A stretch of DNA of 13,242 nucleotides from Lachnospiraceae bacterium (GTDB taxonomy: Bacteria; Bacillota; Clostridia; Lachnospirales; Lachnospiraceae). Made by a program: the position numbers and the translations under genes. Positions 1 through 6,232 of the stretch are shown piece by piece; the first letter of the stretch is position 1, and every line of letters begins with the position of its first letter. Below the pieces are notes generated by a model. It worked only from the letters and a program-made list of their open reading frames with translations, was not told the DNA's origin and searched no databases. The stretch lies in NCBI GenBank assembly GCA_900770535.1, contig CAAHDV010000145.1, positions 1 to 13,242 of the forward strand, read 5' to 3'.

Positions 1-791
1 AGCCCTTCCTCCACAATGACCCACGCCATGGCGTCCATGAGCGCACTGTCGGTAGCAGGACGGACCGGAATCCACTCCGCATCCAGACGCACTGCCGTGT
101 CATTCCTTCTCGGATCGATGACAATGATGGAAATGCCCTTCTTTTTTGCGCGCAAAAGCACGTTCATGGTGACACTGTCAAACTTGGTTTCTTCCGGGTT
201 GTGCCCCCAGAGGATAATCAGATTGCTGTTTAACCAGTCTTCCGGATCATGACCGGTCTGGTTCGTGCCATACATAATGTCCGTTGCCTGACGGATGCAG
301 GCGGTGCTGTAGGAATTGTAATAATCCAGAAATCCGCCATCTAAATTCAGCAGGCGCTTAGCCATGTTGTTTCCGCGGTTTAAGGCACTGATGCCTGTTG
401 CATAATTTACATAACGAGACCCAACACCGTAGGTATCGCGGATGCGGATCCATTCGGAAGCGATGGTATCCACCGCCTCCTCCCAGCTGATGCGCGTAAA
501 CTTTCCTTCGCCGCGCTTTCCCACCCGCTTCATGGGATAACGCAGACGGTCTTCGCCAAGAAAGGTCTTATGGTAATTCAGGCCCCGCACGCAGGCTGTG
601 AGCGGAATCTCTTCCTCAGGTGCATCGCAGGGGTGCTCCGTGCTCAGATGATCGATTTTTCCGTCCTTCATGTGCACGCAGATCACACAGCGTCCGCCGC
701 AGTTATTGCGTCCGGTGGTCCGGATAACCGGTTCTTTCCATATACTCGCGTCTTCGGATATCACGTCTCCGGTCATGTTCTCTTTTTTCAT
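1..791 (-). CDS. DMSO-reductase-family molybdopterin oxidoreductase (C-terminus beyond window)
   Basis: The minus-strand frame stays open for 263 residues from an ATG at 791 to the window edge, so only the N-terminal part is present. Family members transfer electrons between an Fe4S4 cluster and a Mo (or W) bis-MGD centre in anaerobic respiration. Visible features are Cys31, 35, 38 and 67; the conserved block GEDRLRYPMKRVGKRGEGKF at about 79-98; an SWEEA motif at about 102; and a YSTACIRQ segment near 161-168, where Ser162 is the probable Mo ligand by analogy with DmsA. No Tat signal is visible, so a cytoplasmic location is inferred. The start is uncertain: ATG at 791 has only a distant GAGG, and ATG at 776 or GTG at 764 are alternatives. 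Every option overlaps the end of the upstream GGDEF gene. The substrate cannot be deduced. Confidence 0.88.
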   Translation of the reverse strand, partial: MKKENMTGDVISEDASIWKEPVIRTTGRNNCGGRCVICVHMKDGKIDHLSTEHPCDAPEEEIPLTACVRGLNYHKTFLGEDRLRYPMKRVGKRGEGKFTRISWEEAVDTIASEWIRIRDTYGVGSRYVNYATGISALNRGNNMAKRLLNLDGGFLDYYNSYSTACIRQATDIMYGTNQTGHDPEDWLNSNLIILWGHNPEETKFDSVTMNVLLRAKKKGISIIVIDPRRNDTAVRLDAEWIPVRPATDSALMDAMAWVIVEEG

Positions 792-1917
792 AAAATTTCT
801 TTTTGTCCTCATACATTTTTTCGTCGGCTTCCTTCAGCATCTCATCCAGAGCCATGCATTCTGTTCTCCAGACCGAACCGCAGGAAATACTGACATGATG
901 CTGTCTGGCATTCAGGCGAAGCTGGTTTATCAGGAATTCAAACTGCTGCTGCAGAATGTCTGGATAAATCACCACAAATTCATCCCCGCCGATCCGGTAG
1001 GTGCGCTCCGGGAAAACTGCCACAATCTGCTGGGCTGCCCGACGGATAAAGGAATCACCTGCTTCATGTCCCTGCTCATCGTTGATCTGCTTTAAGCCAT
1101 TTAAATCAATATAAACCACTCCGAGATTTTTAAAGCATCTGCCCCGAGATTTTTCCAGCAGGCGAATGTAATAGTTGCGGTTATACAGATTCGTCAGCAG
1201 ATCGCGGTAGCTTAAATACTGAAGCTGTTCCTGGCGGTCCTTCATCTCCAGACGGTTCATGAGAAAGAACTGAATGGAAGAGAGGAGCTGAAAATCCCGG
1301 TAGTATTTCCGTGGATTGTCTACACCAAAAAATCCTATCACCGTACCGTCTTTTTTAAATGGAACCGCGATCAGACTGTTGATATTCTGTGCTTTCAGAA
1401 TATCATAGGTCTTGGCCTCCTTTTCCTTTTCACGGTCCAGATCAGATATATAAAACATACCGTGCTTCTGAAACTTATCAAGCCAGGATTGAACAACCTG
1501 AAGCGGTACCTGCTGAAGATTGTCAATTTCTTTTGTGATCCCGGGTGCGGCATGCTCATATGTATTGTGAACCAGCTGGTTCTCATAATCCACCTTAACG
1601 ATATAGGACCGATCTCCCTCAAAATACTCCGTCACAATTTTCAGAAGGTTATTGATTGCCCGATCCATGTCTTCATGAGAAGAAAGCTCTGTCACGCAGC
1701 GGATCAGCACCGTACTGCGTTCCAGTTCCACCACCGCCTTCGAACGGCTTTTTGCAAGCTGTTGGGTGGTCCAGAGATTCCAGCCAAAATAACACCAGAG
1801 AAGCAGAAGCACAACCAAACTTTCATATTCCGGATTCCGATAGATACTCAGTGCCATAGCCAGGCTTATCACGCTCATGACCAGCAGCTGCGCAATTCTT
1901 CCTTTTCTTTTTTTCAT
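703..1917 (-). CDS. Membrane-anchored GAF-GGDEF diguanylate cyclase
   Basis: This 404-residue protein probably makes cyclic di-GMP from two GTP. Two hydrophobic segments at about 10-25 and 33-49 suggest an N-terminal membrane hairpin. A GAF-like sensor region follows at about 70-225, with the typical segment SLIAVPFKKDGTVIGFFGV near 181-199. The GGDEF domain runs from about 235 to 376, with DLLTNLYNRNYY at 239-250, DLNGLKQIND at 271-280 and an intact GGDEF signature at 310-314. No RxxD inhibitory site lies just before the signature. ATG at 1917 is preferred over the one two codons upstream (1923), because AGGAAG sits about 7 nt before it. A basic 28-residue tail follows the domain, and its codons overlap the molybdopterin oxidoreductase gene downstream. 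The inferred job is linking c-di-GMP to a signal sensed by the GAF region. Confidence 0.92.
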   Translation of the reverse strand: MKKRKGRIAQLLVMSVISLAMALSIYRNPEYESLVVLLLLWCYFGWNLWTTQQLAKSRSKAVVELERSTVLIRCVTELSSHEDMDRAINNLLKIVTEYFEGDRSYIVKVDYENQLVHNTYEHAAPGITKEIDNLQQVPLQVVQSWLDKFQKHGMFYISDLDREKEKEAKTYDILKAQNINSLIAVPFKKDGTVIGFFGVDNPRKYYRDFQLLSSIQFFLMNRLEMKDRQEQLQYLSYRDLLTNLYNRNYYIRLLEKSRGRCFKNLGVVYIDLNGLKQINDEQGHEAGDSFIRRAAQQIVAVFPERTYRIGGDEFVVIYPDILQQQFEFLINQLRLNARQHHVSISCGSVWRTECMALDEMLKEADEKMYEDKKKFYEKREHDRRRDIRRREYMERTGYPDHRTQ

Positions 1918-1979
1918 CAACATTCTTCCTTTACTGAAACAGTCAGGATTTCTGACGCTGCATAAATCTATAATTTTAT

Positions 1980-2010
1980 ATTATCACATCCTGTCTGACT
2001 TTTCACGCAA
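1980..2010 (-). promoter_or_regulatory. Weak promoter candidate for the GGDEF gene
   Basis: On the minus strand TTGCGT (2005-2010) and GATAAT (1980-1985) are 19 bp apart, and TG precedes the second hexamer in an extended -10 arrangement. A short dyad, GTCAG-N5-CTGAC (1942-1956), lies in the predicted leader. The spacing is longer than ideal. Confidence 0.35.
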
Positions 2011-2031
2011 TACTATGTAAAATAAAAAAAG

Positions 2032-2071
2032 AAACCCTCTGCATCAAAAAGTTACCAGATGCAGAGGGTTT
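2032..2071 (-). terminator. Intrinsic terminator of cyuA, possibly bidirectional
   Basis: A perfect 14-bp stem pairs 2032-2045 with 2058-2071 around a 12-nt loop. Read on the minus strand it lies 27 nt after the cyuA stop and is followed by a U-rich run (the A-rich stretch 2020-2034 on the plus strand). Short T-runs on the plus-strand side could allow some termination in that direction too. Confidence 0.9.
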
Positions 2072-2097
2072 TATCCTGTTTCAGGTTTTGTCCCGAA

Positions 2098-3375
2098 TTA
2101 TGCTTCGATCATAATCTTGATGATCTCTTCGTTGGTTTCTTTCATACCGTCTTTTCCGAGACGGCCGACATTCTGTAAGGTATTCTCTACGCCCTTGGAT
2201 ACAATACCGTCTCCGCCGCGGAACTGCTGGCCGCGGATATACATGTTGTAGCCGAGGATGCCGGCATCGACTGCTGCCGCGATCTTAGCCGCGCAGGATG
2301 CCTTTGCGCCGTCACAGACAATACCGGAAACAATTGCCAGCGCATTGACTACCGTGTGCTCCACCTCTTTCAGGCCGCCGCCGCAAAGGTACGCGATTCC
2401 GGCACCTGCCCCGGCACCTGCTCCAACCGCTCCACAGTAAGTGGACAGACGGCCGATCGGGGTCTTTACGTGGATGGTTGTCAGATTGGACAGCGTCAGG
2501 GCGCGGTAGCGCATCTCATCGCTGACCCCCAGCTCTTTTGCATAAACAATGACCGGAACTGAGGTGGTGATACCCTGGTTGCCGCTTCCGGAGTTGATGA
2601 CTACCGGCATCTCACAGCCATTCATGCGGGCATCGGAACCGGCTGCTGCCATGGCTTTTGCTCTCACGCGGACATCGTCTCCATCCATATCCAGAAGTAC
2701 CTTGCCGATGTTTGCGCCGTAATCATTCTTCAGTCCTTCTTCCGCAATGGCCACATTGCAGGAAATCTGCTGATCCAGAAGTTCTTTCACATCGCTGATA
2801 TCCACCGTTGTCGCAAAATCCCAGATATGTTCCATATCAAGCAGCGTGCGGTCGGTCAGGCCGTCTTCGCTGTCATCGGAAACAGCTTCACTGCGCAGAA
2901 CCTTCCCGTTCTTTTCAACGAGAACAATGTTGGTATGGTAATTTGCGATACGCACCTTCGCGTAGTCCTCTCCATGATATACGGTTACGATAATATCGAA
3001 CGTGCAGCCGCCTGCAAGATGTTCGATTTCAATCGGCACATCTTCCATAAACTGCTTCATCTGCTGAATCTGCTCCGGGCTAACCTGGGCAATGACTTCC
3101 AGCTGTTTGTCCGGATTTCCTGCCACAATACCCGCGGTCACTGCCGCATTGATGCCTTTTAAGTGACCGGTGTTCGGCACGATCACGGATTTTACATTCT
3201 TGATGATGCTGCCGCTGGCTTCCACCTTTACTTTGTCCGGCTGTTCTCCCAGTGTCTTTTTTGCAACTGCGCCTGCGTAGGCCAGCGCGATCGGCTCGGT
3301 ACATCCCATAGCCGGAATCAGTTCTTCTTTCAGGATCTGGATGTATGCCTGATAACGCGGATCTGACTTTTCCAT
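2098..3375 (-). CDS. cyuA: L-cysteine desulfidase, CyuA/YhaM family
   Basis: The family cleaves L-cysteine to pyruvate, ammonia and sulfide in the cytoplasm using a labile [4Fe-4S] cluster. The 425-residue product matches the usual length of about 430. It carries the signature AMGCTEP (Cys25), Cys314 in STYCGAVGAG, and Cys354 and Cys361 in VCDGAKASC. The 40- and 7-residue spacings of the last three agree with the cluster cysteines I recall for the archaeal enzyme. An alternating Gly-Ala stretch lies at 317-327. The ATG at 3375 was chosen because AAAGGTG sits 8 nt upstream; a frame extension to 3435 lacks such a site. The divergent LysR gene is the likely regulator, and a strong terminator ends the unit. 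Alternative names for the family are UPF0597 and serine dehydratase-like alpha chain. Confidence 0.93.
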   Translation of the reverse strand: MEKSDPRYQAYIQILKEELIPAMGCTEPIALAYAGAVAKKTLGEQPDKVKVEASGSIIKNVKSVIVPNTGHLKGINAAVTAGIVAGNPDKQLEVIAQVSPEQIQQMKQFMEDVPIEIEHLAGGCTFDIIVTVYHGEDYAKVRIANYHTNIVLVEKNGKVLRSEAVSDDSEDGLTDRTLLDMEHIWDFATTVDISDVKELLDQQISCNVAIAEEGLKNDYGANIGKVLLDMDGDDVRVRAKAMAAAGSDARMNGCEMPVVINSGSGNQGITTSVPVIVYAKELGVSDEMRYRALTLSNLTTIHVKTPIGRLSTYCGAVGAGAGAGAGIAYLCGGGLKEVEHTVVNALAIVSGIVCDGAKASCAAKIAAAVDAGILGYNMYIRGQQFRGGDGIVSKGVENTLQNVGRLGKDGMKETNEEIIKIMIEA

Positions 3376-3472
3376 CTCATTATCACCTTTCTTTTGTCTT
3401 GTGGCCATTTCATACTGATCAGATATGAGGGCCATCCGGAATTCATCATTACGGCTTGCCTTGTTGATAAAT

Positions 3473-3497
3473 TTACTGTAACATATAGTTACGTTAA
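3473..3497. promoter_or_regulatory. Candidate LysR operator between cyuA and the LysR gene
   Basis: GTAAC-ATATA-GTTAC (3478-3492) is a perfect dyad, flanked symmetrically by TTA (3473-3475) and TAA (3495-3497) with a two-base mismatch on each side. It lies in the 185-bp AT-rich gap between divergent genes, as expected for a LysR activator that regulates its neighbour. No clear -35/-10 pair could be fixed for either gene. Confidence 0.55.
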
Positions 3498-3560
3498 TGT
3501 AAAATTTAAAGTTTTTATCATATTGTTTAAAATTTTTTAATGATGAAAGAAGGGATCTCC

Positions 3561-4445
3561 ATGGAATTTCGCGAAATCAGCACCTTTCTCCAGGTAGCGC
3601 AGCACCAGAGTTTTTCCAAGGCCGCAAAGCAGCTCGGCTACTCTCAGGCCGCTGTCACCATTCAGATCAAACAGCTCGAAGGGGAGCTGGGCGTCCATCT
3701 GTTTGACCGCATTGGAAAACAGATCTCCCTGACCCACCAGGGACAGATCTTCTACCAGTACGCGGTTGCCATCCAGAAGGACTTAGAGCAGGCCCGGAGC
3801 GCAGTCTCCGATTCTTCCTCGTTAAACGGCAAGCTCTGTCTTGGCACCATCGAGTCCATCTGCGCCTCTATCTTTCCGGATCTGCTGTCCGAATATCACC
3901 GGCTCTACCCAGAGGTCACCATCAGCATTGTTACGGATTCACCGGATGTTCTGTTAAACCGGATAAACGAAAATGCCATTGATCTCGTGTATCTCTTAGA
4001 CCGGCGCATCTATGACAACCGCTGGTGCAAAACCCTGGAGGAACCGGAAGAGAATATTTTTGTGGCTTCTCCGGATCATGAGCTGGCCAGGGCCAATCGG
4101 GAGCTGGAGCTTGACGAGGTGCTGCGTTTTCCATTTCTGCTCACAGAAAAAGATGCCAGCTACCGTCATATGTTAGAACAGTATCTGGCATCTACAGACC
4201 GTGTGATCCGGCCGTTTCTGGAAATCGGCAGTACCGAATTCATTATTCACATGCTTTTAAAAAATACGGGAATCTCGTTTCTGCCGGAATTTACCATCCG
4301 GCGGGAAATAGAGCAGAAACGGCTGACCGCGCTTAGGGTCCGCGGATTTCAGATGCAGACCTGGCGGCAGATTTTCTATCACAAAGATAAATGGGTCACA
4401 AAAGAAATGCAGGAATTCCTGCGTCTCGCACGGGAAATGAGCTGA
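3561..4445 (+). CDS. LysR-family transcriptional regulator
   Basis: This 294-residue protein has the standard LysR layout. An N-terminal winged helix-turn-helix spans about 1-60, including FSKAAKQLGYSQAAVTIQIK and the wing LGVHLFDRIGKQISLTHQG. A periplasmic-binding-like effector domain covers about 85-290. ATG at 3561 is chosen because AAGAAGGG lies 6 nt upstream; the ATG pair at 3540 has no ribosome binding site. It is divergent from cyuA with a dyad in the shared gap, so control of cysteine desulfidase in response to cysteine or a related metabolite is inferred. The effector cannot be read from sequence. Its stop codon directly abuts the stop of the convergent TSCPD gene. Confidence 0.93.
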   Translation: MEFREISTFLQVAQHQSFSKAAKQLGYSQAAVTIQIKQLEGELGVHLFDRIGKQISLTHQGQIFYQYAVAIQKDLEQARSAVSDSSSLNGKLCLGTIESICASIFPDLLSEYHRLYPEVTISIVTDSPDVLLNRINENAIDLVYLLDRRIYDNRWCKTLEEPEENIFVASPDHELARANRELELDEVLRFPFLLTEKDASYRHMLEQYLASTDRVIRPFLEIGSTEFIIHMLLKNTGISFLPEFTIRREIEQKRLTALRVRGFQMQTWRQIFYHKDKWVTKEMQEFLRLAREMS

Positions 4446-4703
4446 TTATTTCTGGCTCTCCTCGTAGCACTGGCGCACTGCCTGGGCCAGCTGGTCCGCG
4501 CAGGATGTATCTTTGTAGCCGCAGGTATTGCCGTGCAGGGTATTGTAGATCTGGTCTACGGTCATGCCGTCTACCAGCTTGCTGATGGCCTTTAAGTTGC
4601 CGTTGCAGCCTCTTGTAAATTCTACGTTTCTTACTACGTCGCCCTCCAGGTCAAAGGACAGGGATGTCGGGCACACGTCGTGTGGTTTTACAGTGTATCT
4701 CAT
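4446..4703 (-). CDS. TSCPD-domain small protein (TIGR03905-like)
   Basis: The 85-residue product has the short TSCPD-domain layout. CPTSLSFDLEGDVVRNVEF at 11-29 is followed by RGCNGN with Cys33, CGYKDTSCADQLA with Cys61 and Cys68, and a final Cys79. The domain is named for the T-S-C-P-D motif, here TSCAD, and also occurs at the C-terminus of some ribonucleotide reductases, where the cysteines are thought to bind metal. The role of the stand-alone form is not established. AGGAGG lies about 10 nt before the ATG. It follows the hicB-like gene after about 80 bp containing a long hairpin, so cotranscription is plausible. Its stop codon abuts the stop of the LysR gene on the other strand, leaving no intergenic terminator. 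Confidence 0.85.
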   Translation of the reverse strand: MRYTVKPHDVCPTSLSFDLEGDVVRNVEFTRGCNGNLKAISKLVDGMTVDQIYNTLHGNTCGYKDTSCADQLAQAVRQCYEESQK

Positions 4704-4731
4704 AGTTCAACTCCTCCTCATTGTATACAGC

Positions 4732-4778
4732 ATGCAACCTGGCCGCAGCTTCCGCAAGCAGCTCCGGCCAGGTTGCAT
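4732..4778 (-). repeat. Long perfect hairpin between the hicB-like and TSCPD genes
   Basis: A 14-bp perfect inverted repeat, ATGCAACCTGGCCG (4732-4745) and its complement (4765-4778), encloses a 19-nt loop that can itself form GCTT-GCGG-AAGC. Neither strand has a U-run next to it, so it does not look like a standard terminator. It starts 5 nt after the hicB-like stop and ends about 14 nt before the TSCPD ribosome binding site. Confidence 0.8.
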
Positions 4779-4783
4779 CGTAA

Positions 4784-5059
4784 TCAGTCGCTGTCCGGCA
4801 GCAGTTTGATCCGCACGATGATGCGGCGTACAAATCCGCCCTCCGGAACTTCAATATCTTCCTCATGGCTCTGTGCCGGGAACTCTCCGCCTTCTTCCAG
4901 TTCCAGCATCAGCCAGTTGTAGGCTGCCTCTCTGGCATCGTCCAGAGCATCCTCTAAATCCGGTCCGTCTCCCTCGCAGAGTTCCAGGTCCGGGAATACG
5001 ATATGGAAACCATCGTCGTCTTTATGCGGTGTGATCACCGCAGGATAGGTAAATGTCAT
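4784..5059 (-). CDS. Orphan HicB-like protein
   Basis: The 91-residue product resembles the HicB fold. It has an N-terminal beta-rich start (YPAVITPHKDDDGFHIVFPDL), the segment CEGDGPDLEDALDDAREA, then a helix (YNWLMLELEEGG) and an acidic C-terminal part. HicB proteins usually neutralise the HicA mRNA interferase. No HicA-sized reading frame with an RBS is seen on either side, and no separate DNA-binding domain is evident. An antitoxin role is therefore not supported by context; many clostridial genomes carry solitary HicB-like proteins of unknown role. AGGAGG lies 7 nt before the ATG, and a near-consensus promoter lies about 40 bp upstream. Confidence 0.83.
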   Translation of the reverse strand: MTFTYPAVITPHKDDDGFHIVFPDLELCEGDGPDLEDALDDAREAAYNWLMLELEEGGEFPAQSHEEDIEVPEGGFVRRIIVRIKLLPDSD

Positions 5060-5100
5060 GATCCTGCCTCCTGTTTCTTTTCATTTCGTGAAGCAGTACC

Positions 5101-5129
5101 AGTATACGACATTTTTTTTCATATGTAAA
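5101..5129 (-). promoter_or_regulatory. Sigma-A-type promoter of the hicB-like gene
   Basis: On the minus strand TTTACA (5124-5129), a 17-bp spacer with an A8 tract and TATACT (5101-5106) form a near-consensus promoter. The predicted leader is about 35 nt and contains AGGAGG. Confidence 0.8.
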
Positions 5130-5274
5130 TGGAGTTATCATTAGTGTCTCGGTCGGTTTCCCATGGACTCACCTGCTTTTTGATCTGTACTTCCTTTGTA
5201 CATTCTCTAGTCTGCCCGCTCTTTCCGGATTTATACGGCCACAGAATGCACTGGCCGTTTTCCTGTTCTCATTG
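5130..5274. other. Gap between hicB promoter and rluA-type gene
   Basis: No gene is seen in these 145 bp. A 7-bp stem, ACGGCCA (5235-5241) with TGGCCGT (5252-5258), is followed by TTT on the plus strand only. It therefore does not convincingly terminate the minus-strand pseudouridine synthase gene. Confidence 0.4.
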
Positions 5275-6120
5275 TTACCTGGGCATCTGGAACTGGCGGA
5301 AGATGCCGCCCGACGGATTATGCTGAAATGTCATGGACTCCCCGGTTTCCGGATGCGTAAAGGTCAGTTCATACGCCGCCAGGGCCACATCCGCCCGGGG
5401 CGGGCGGGCGCTGCGTCCTGTACCGCCCCGGCGCCGTCCGCGAAGCGTAGTGCGGCCGGATTCCCGGTTCTTTTCTGCCATCTGTTCCCGCCCGCCGTTT
5501 TCTGCCGCACAGTCTGACATTGCCGCATCCCCTTTCCGGAAAGCGGGATTGTAGCGGTTATCCCCCCAGAGCGGCAGTCCATGACCAGACATCTGCACGC
5601 GGATCTGGTGATGCCGTCCCGTAAGAAGCTCAATTTCTGCCAGTGTCAGCTCCCCATAAGGTTCCACCGGCTTTGTCTCAAGCGGCCTGCAGATGAGTTC
5701 TGCGCGTTTTCCACCTTTTATCCCCATATCCACAATCCTGGAAGTGTTTTCCCTCTCGTCTTTCAACAGATAATCCACATGCTTTTCCACATTATCCACA
5801 GGTTTTCCACAGAGCACCGCGAGATATTTTTTATGCATTTTTCCCTCCGACACCTGTTTACTCAGCGCAGCTGCCGCGCTTTTCGTTTTAGCATACACCA
5901 TCACGCCGCTGACTGGCTTATCCAGTCTGTGGATAACTCCCACATAAGGTTCCACTGGCTTTGTGGACAAGTTGTGATTATCCACCGCTCTCTTTGTGGA
6001 TAAATAGCGTTTGATCTCACTGACCATATCCGCGTCAAAACCACGGCCGGACTGGGACTCCATCCCCACCGGTTTCCATACCACTAAAACTGCTTCGTCT
6101 TCATATAGTATATTCAGCAT
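5275..6120 (-). CDS. RluA-family 23S/tRNA pseudouridine synthase with insertion
   Basis: RluA-family enzymes convert specific uridines in rRNA or tRNA to pseudouridine. The 281-residue product has an N-terminal ILYEDEAVLVVWKPVGM, the catalytic motif HRLDKPVSG (catalytic Asp67), KKYLAVLCGKP at 97-107, GRHHQIRVQ at 168-176 and the closing LPLWGDNRYNP. No N-terminal S4 domain is present. An Arg/Gly-rich stretch at about 195-244 interrupts the usual short link before the last beta segment (YELTFTHPETGES). Two further atypical stretches, about 44-57 and 108-115, are encoded by DNA dense in DnaA-box-like 9-mers. The motif TKPVEPY occurs twice (53-59 and 149-155) from a near-identical DNA repeat. 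GGGAG lies 6 nt before the ATG. The RNA target cannot be assigned. Confidence 0.9.
   Translation of the reverse strand: MLNILYEDEAVLVVWKPVGMESQSGRGFDADMVSEIKRYLSTKRAVDNHNLSTKPVEPYVGVIHRLDKPVSGVMVYAKTKSAAAALSKQVSEGKMHKKYLAVLCGKPVDNVEKHVDYLLKDERENTSRIVDMGIKGGKRAELICRPLETKPVEPYGELTLAEIELLTGRHHQIRVQMSGHGLPLWGDNRYNPAFRKGDAAMSDCAAENGGREQMAEKNRESGRTTLRGRRRGGTGRSARPPRADVALAAYELTFTHPETGESMTFQHNPSGGIFRQFQMPR
5655..5964. repeat. Pair of 22-bp direct repeats inside the rluA-type gene
   Basis: CATAAGGTTCCACYGGCTTTGT occurs at 5655-5676 and 5943-5964 with one mismatch, 288 bp apart. Both lie in the same reading frame of the minus-strand gene and encode TKPVEPY. Similarity extends a few bases upstream (CTCCCC versus CTCCCAC). 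Confidence 0.9.
5771..6003. repeat. Cluster of eight DnaA-box-like 9-mers in a coding region
   Basis: Three exact boxes are TTATCCACA at 5792-5800 (+) and TGTGGATAA at 5928-5936 and 5995-6003 (-). One-mismatch boxes are TAATCCACA 5771-5779, TTTTCCACA 5783-5791 and 5803-5811, TTGTCCACA on the minus strand at 5962-5970, and TTATCCACC 5978-5986. Four sit almost end to end at 5771-5811. No dnaA or oriC context is present. Confidence 0.75.
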
Positions 6121-6185
6121 GCTGCTCTCCCTTTTTGGTATTTTTTGTCAAATAGTTTGATTTTCAAAGTTTTTCCGCAAAAGCC

Positions 6186-6214
6186 TTGCATTTTTCTCCC
6201 TGTCGCTGTATAGT
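6186..6214 (+). promoter_or_regulatory. Sigma-A-type promoter of trhA
   Basis: TTGCAT (6186-6191), a 17-bp spacer and TATAGT (6209-6214) form a good promoter. A leader of about 58 nt precedes the ATG at 6279. Confidence 0.75.
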
Positions 6215-6232
6215 ATATAAAACAGTTAGACG

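Noticed and set aside
3376..3435. Longer cyuA start at 3435
   Set aside because: No ribosome binding site; the ATG at 3375 has one at ideal distance and gives Cys25 in the family position.
4651..4866. Minus-strand frame of 71 codons running through the hicB-TSCPD hairpin with a plausible-looking peptide
   Set aside because: It overlaps both neighbouring genes in another frame, has no RBS at its start, and its protein-like look comes largely from the GC-rich inverted repeat.
5235..5258. Terminator of the pseudouridine synthase gene
   Set aside because: The stem is only 7 bp and the short T-run is on the wrong strand.
4784..5275. HicAB toxin-antitoxin module
   Set aside because: No HicA-like frame with an RBS was found on either side of the HicB-like gene.
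5771..6003. Chromosomal origin of replication
   Set aside because: The boxes are inside a coding gene, there is no dnaA or dnaN nearby and no AT-rich unwinding element next to them.
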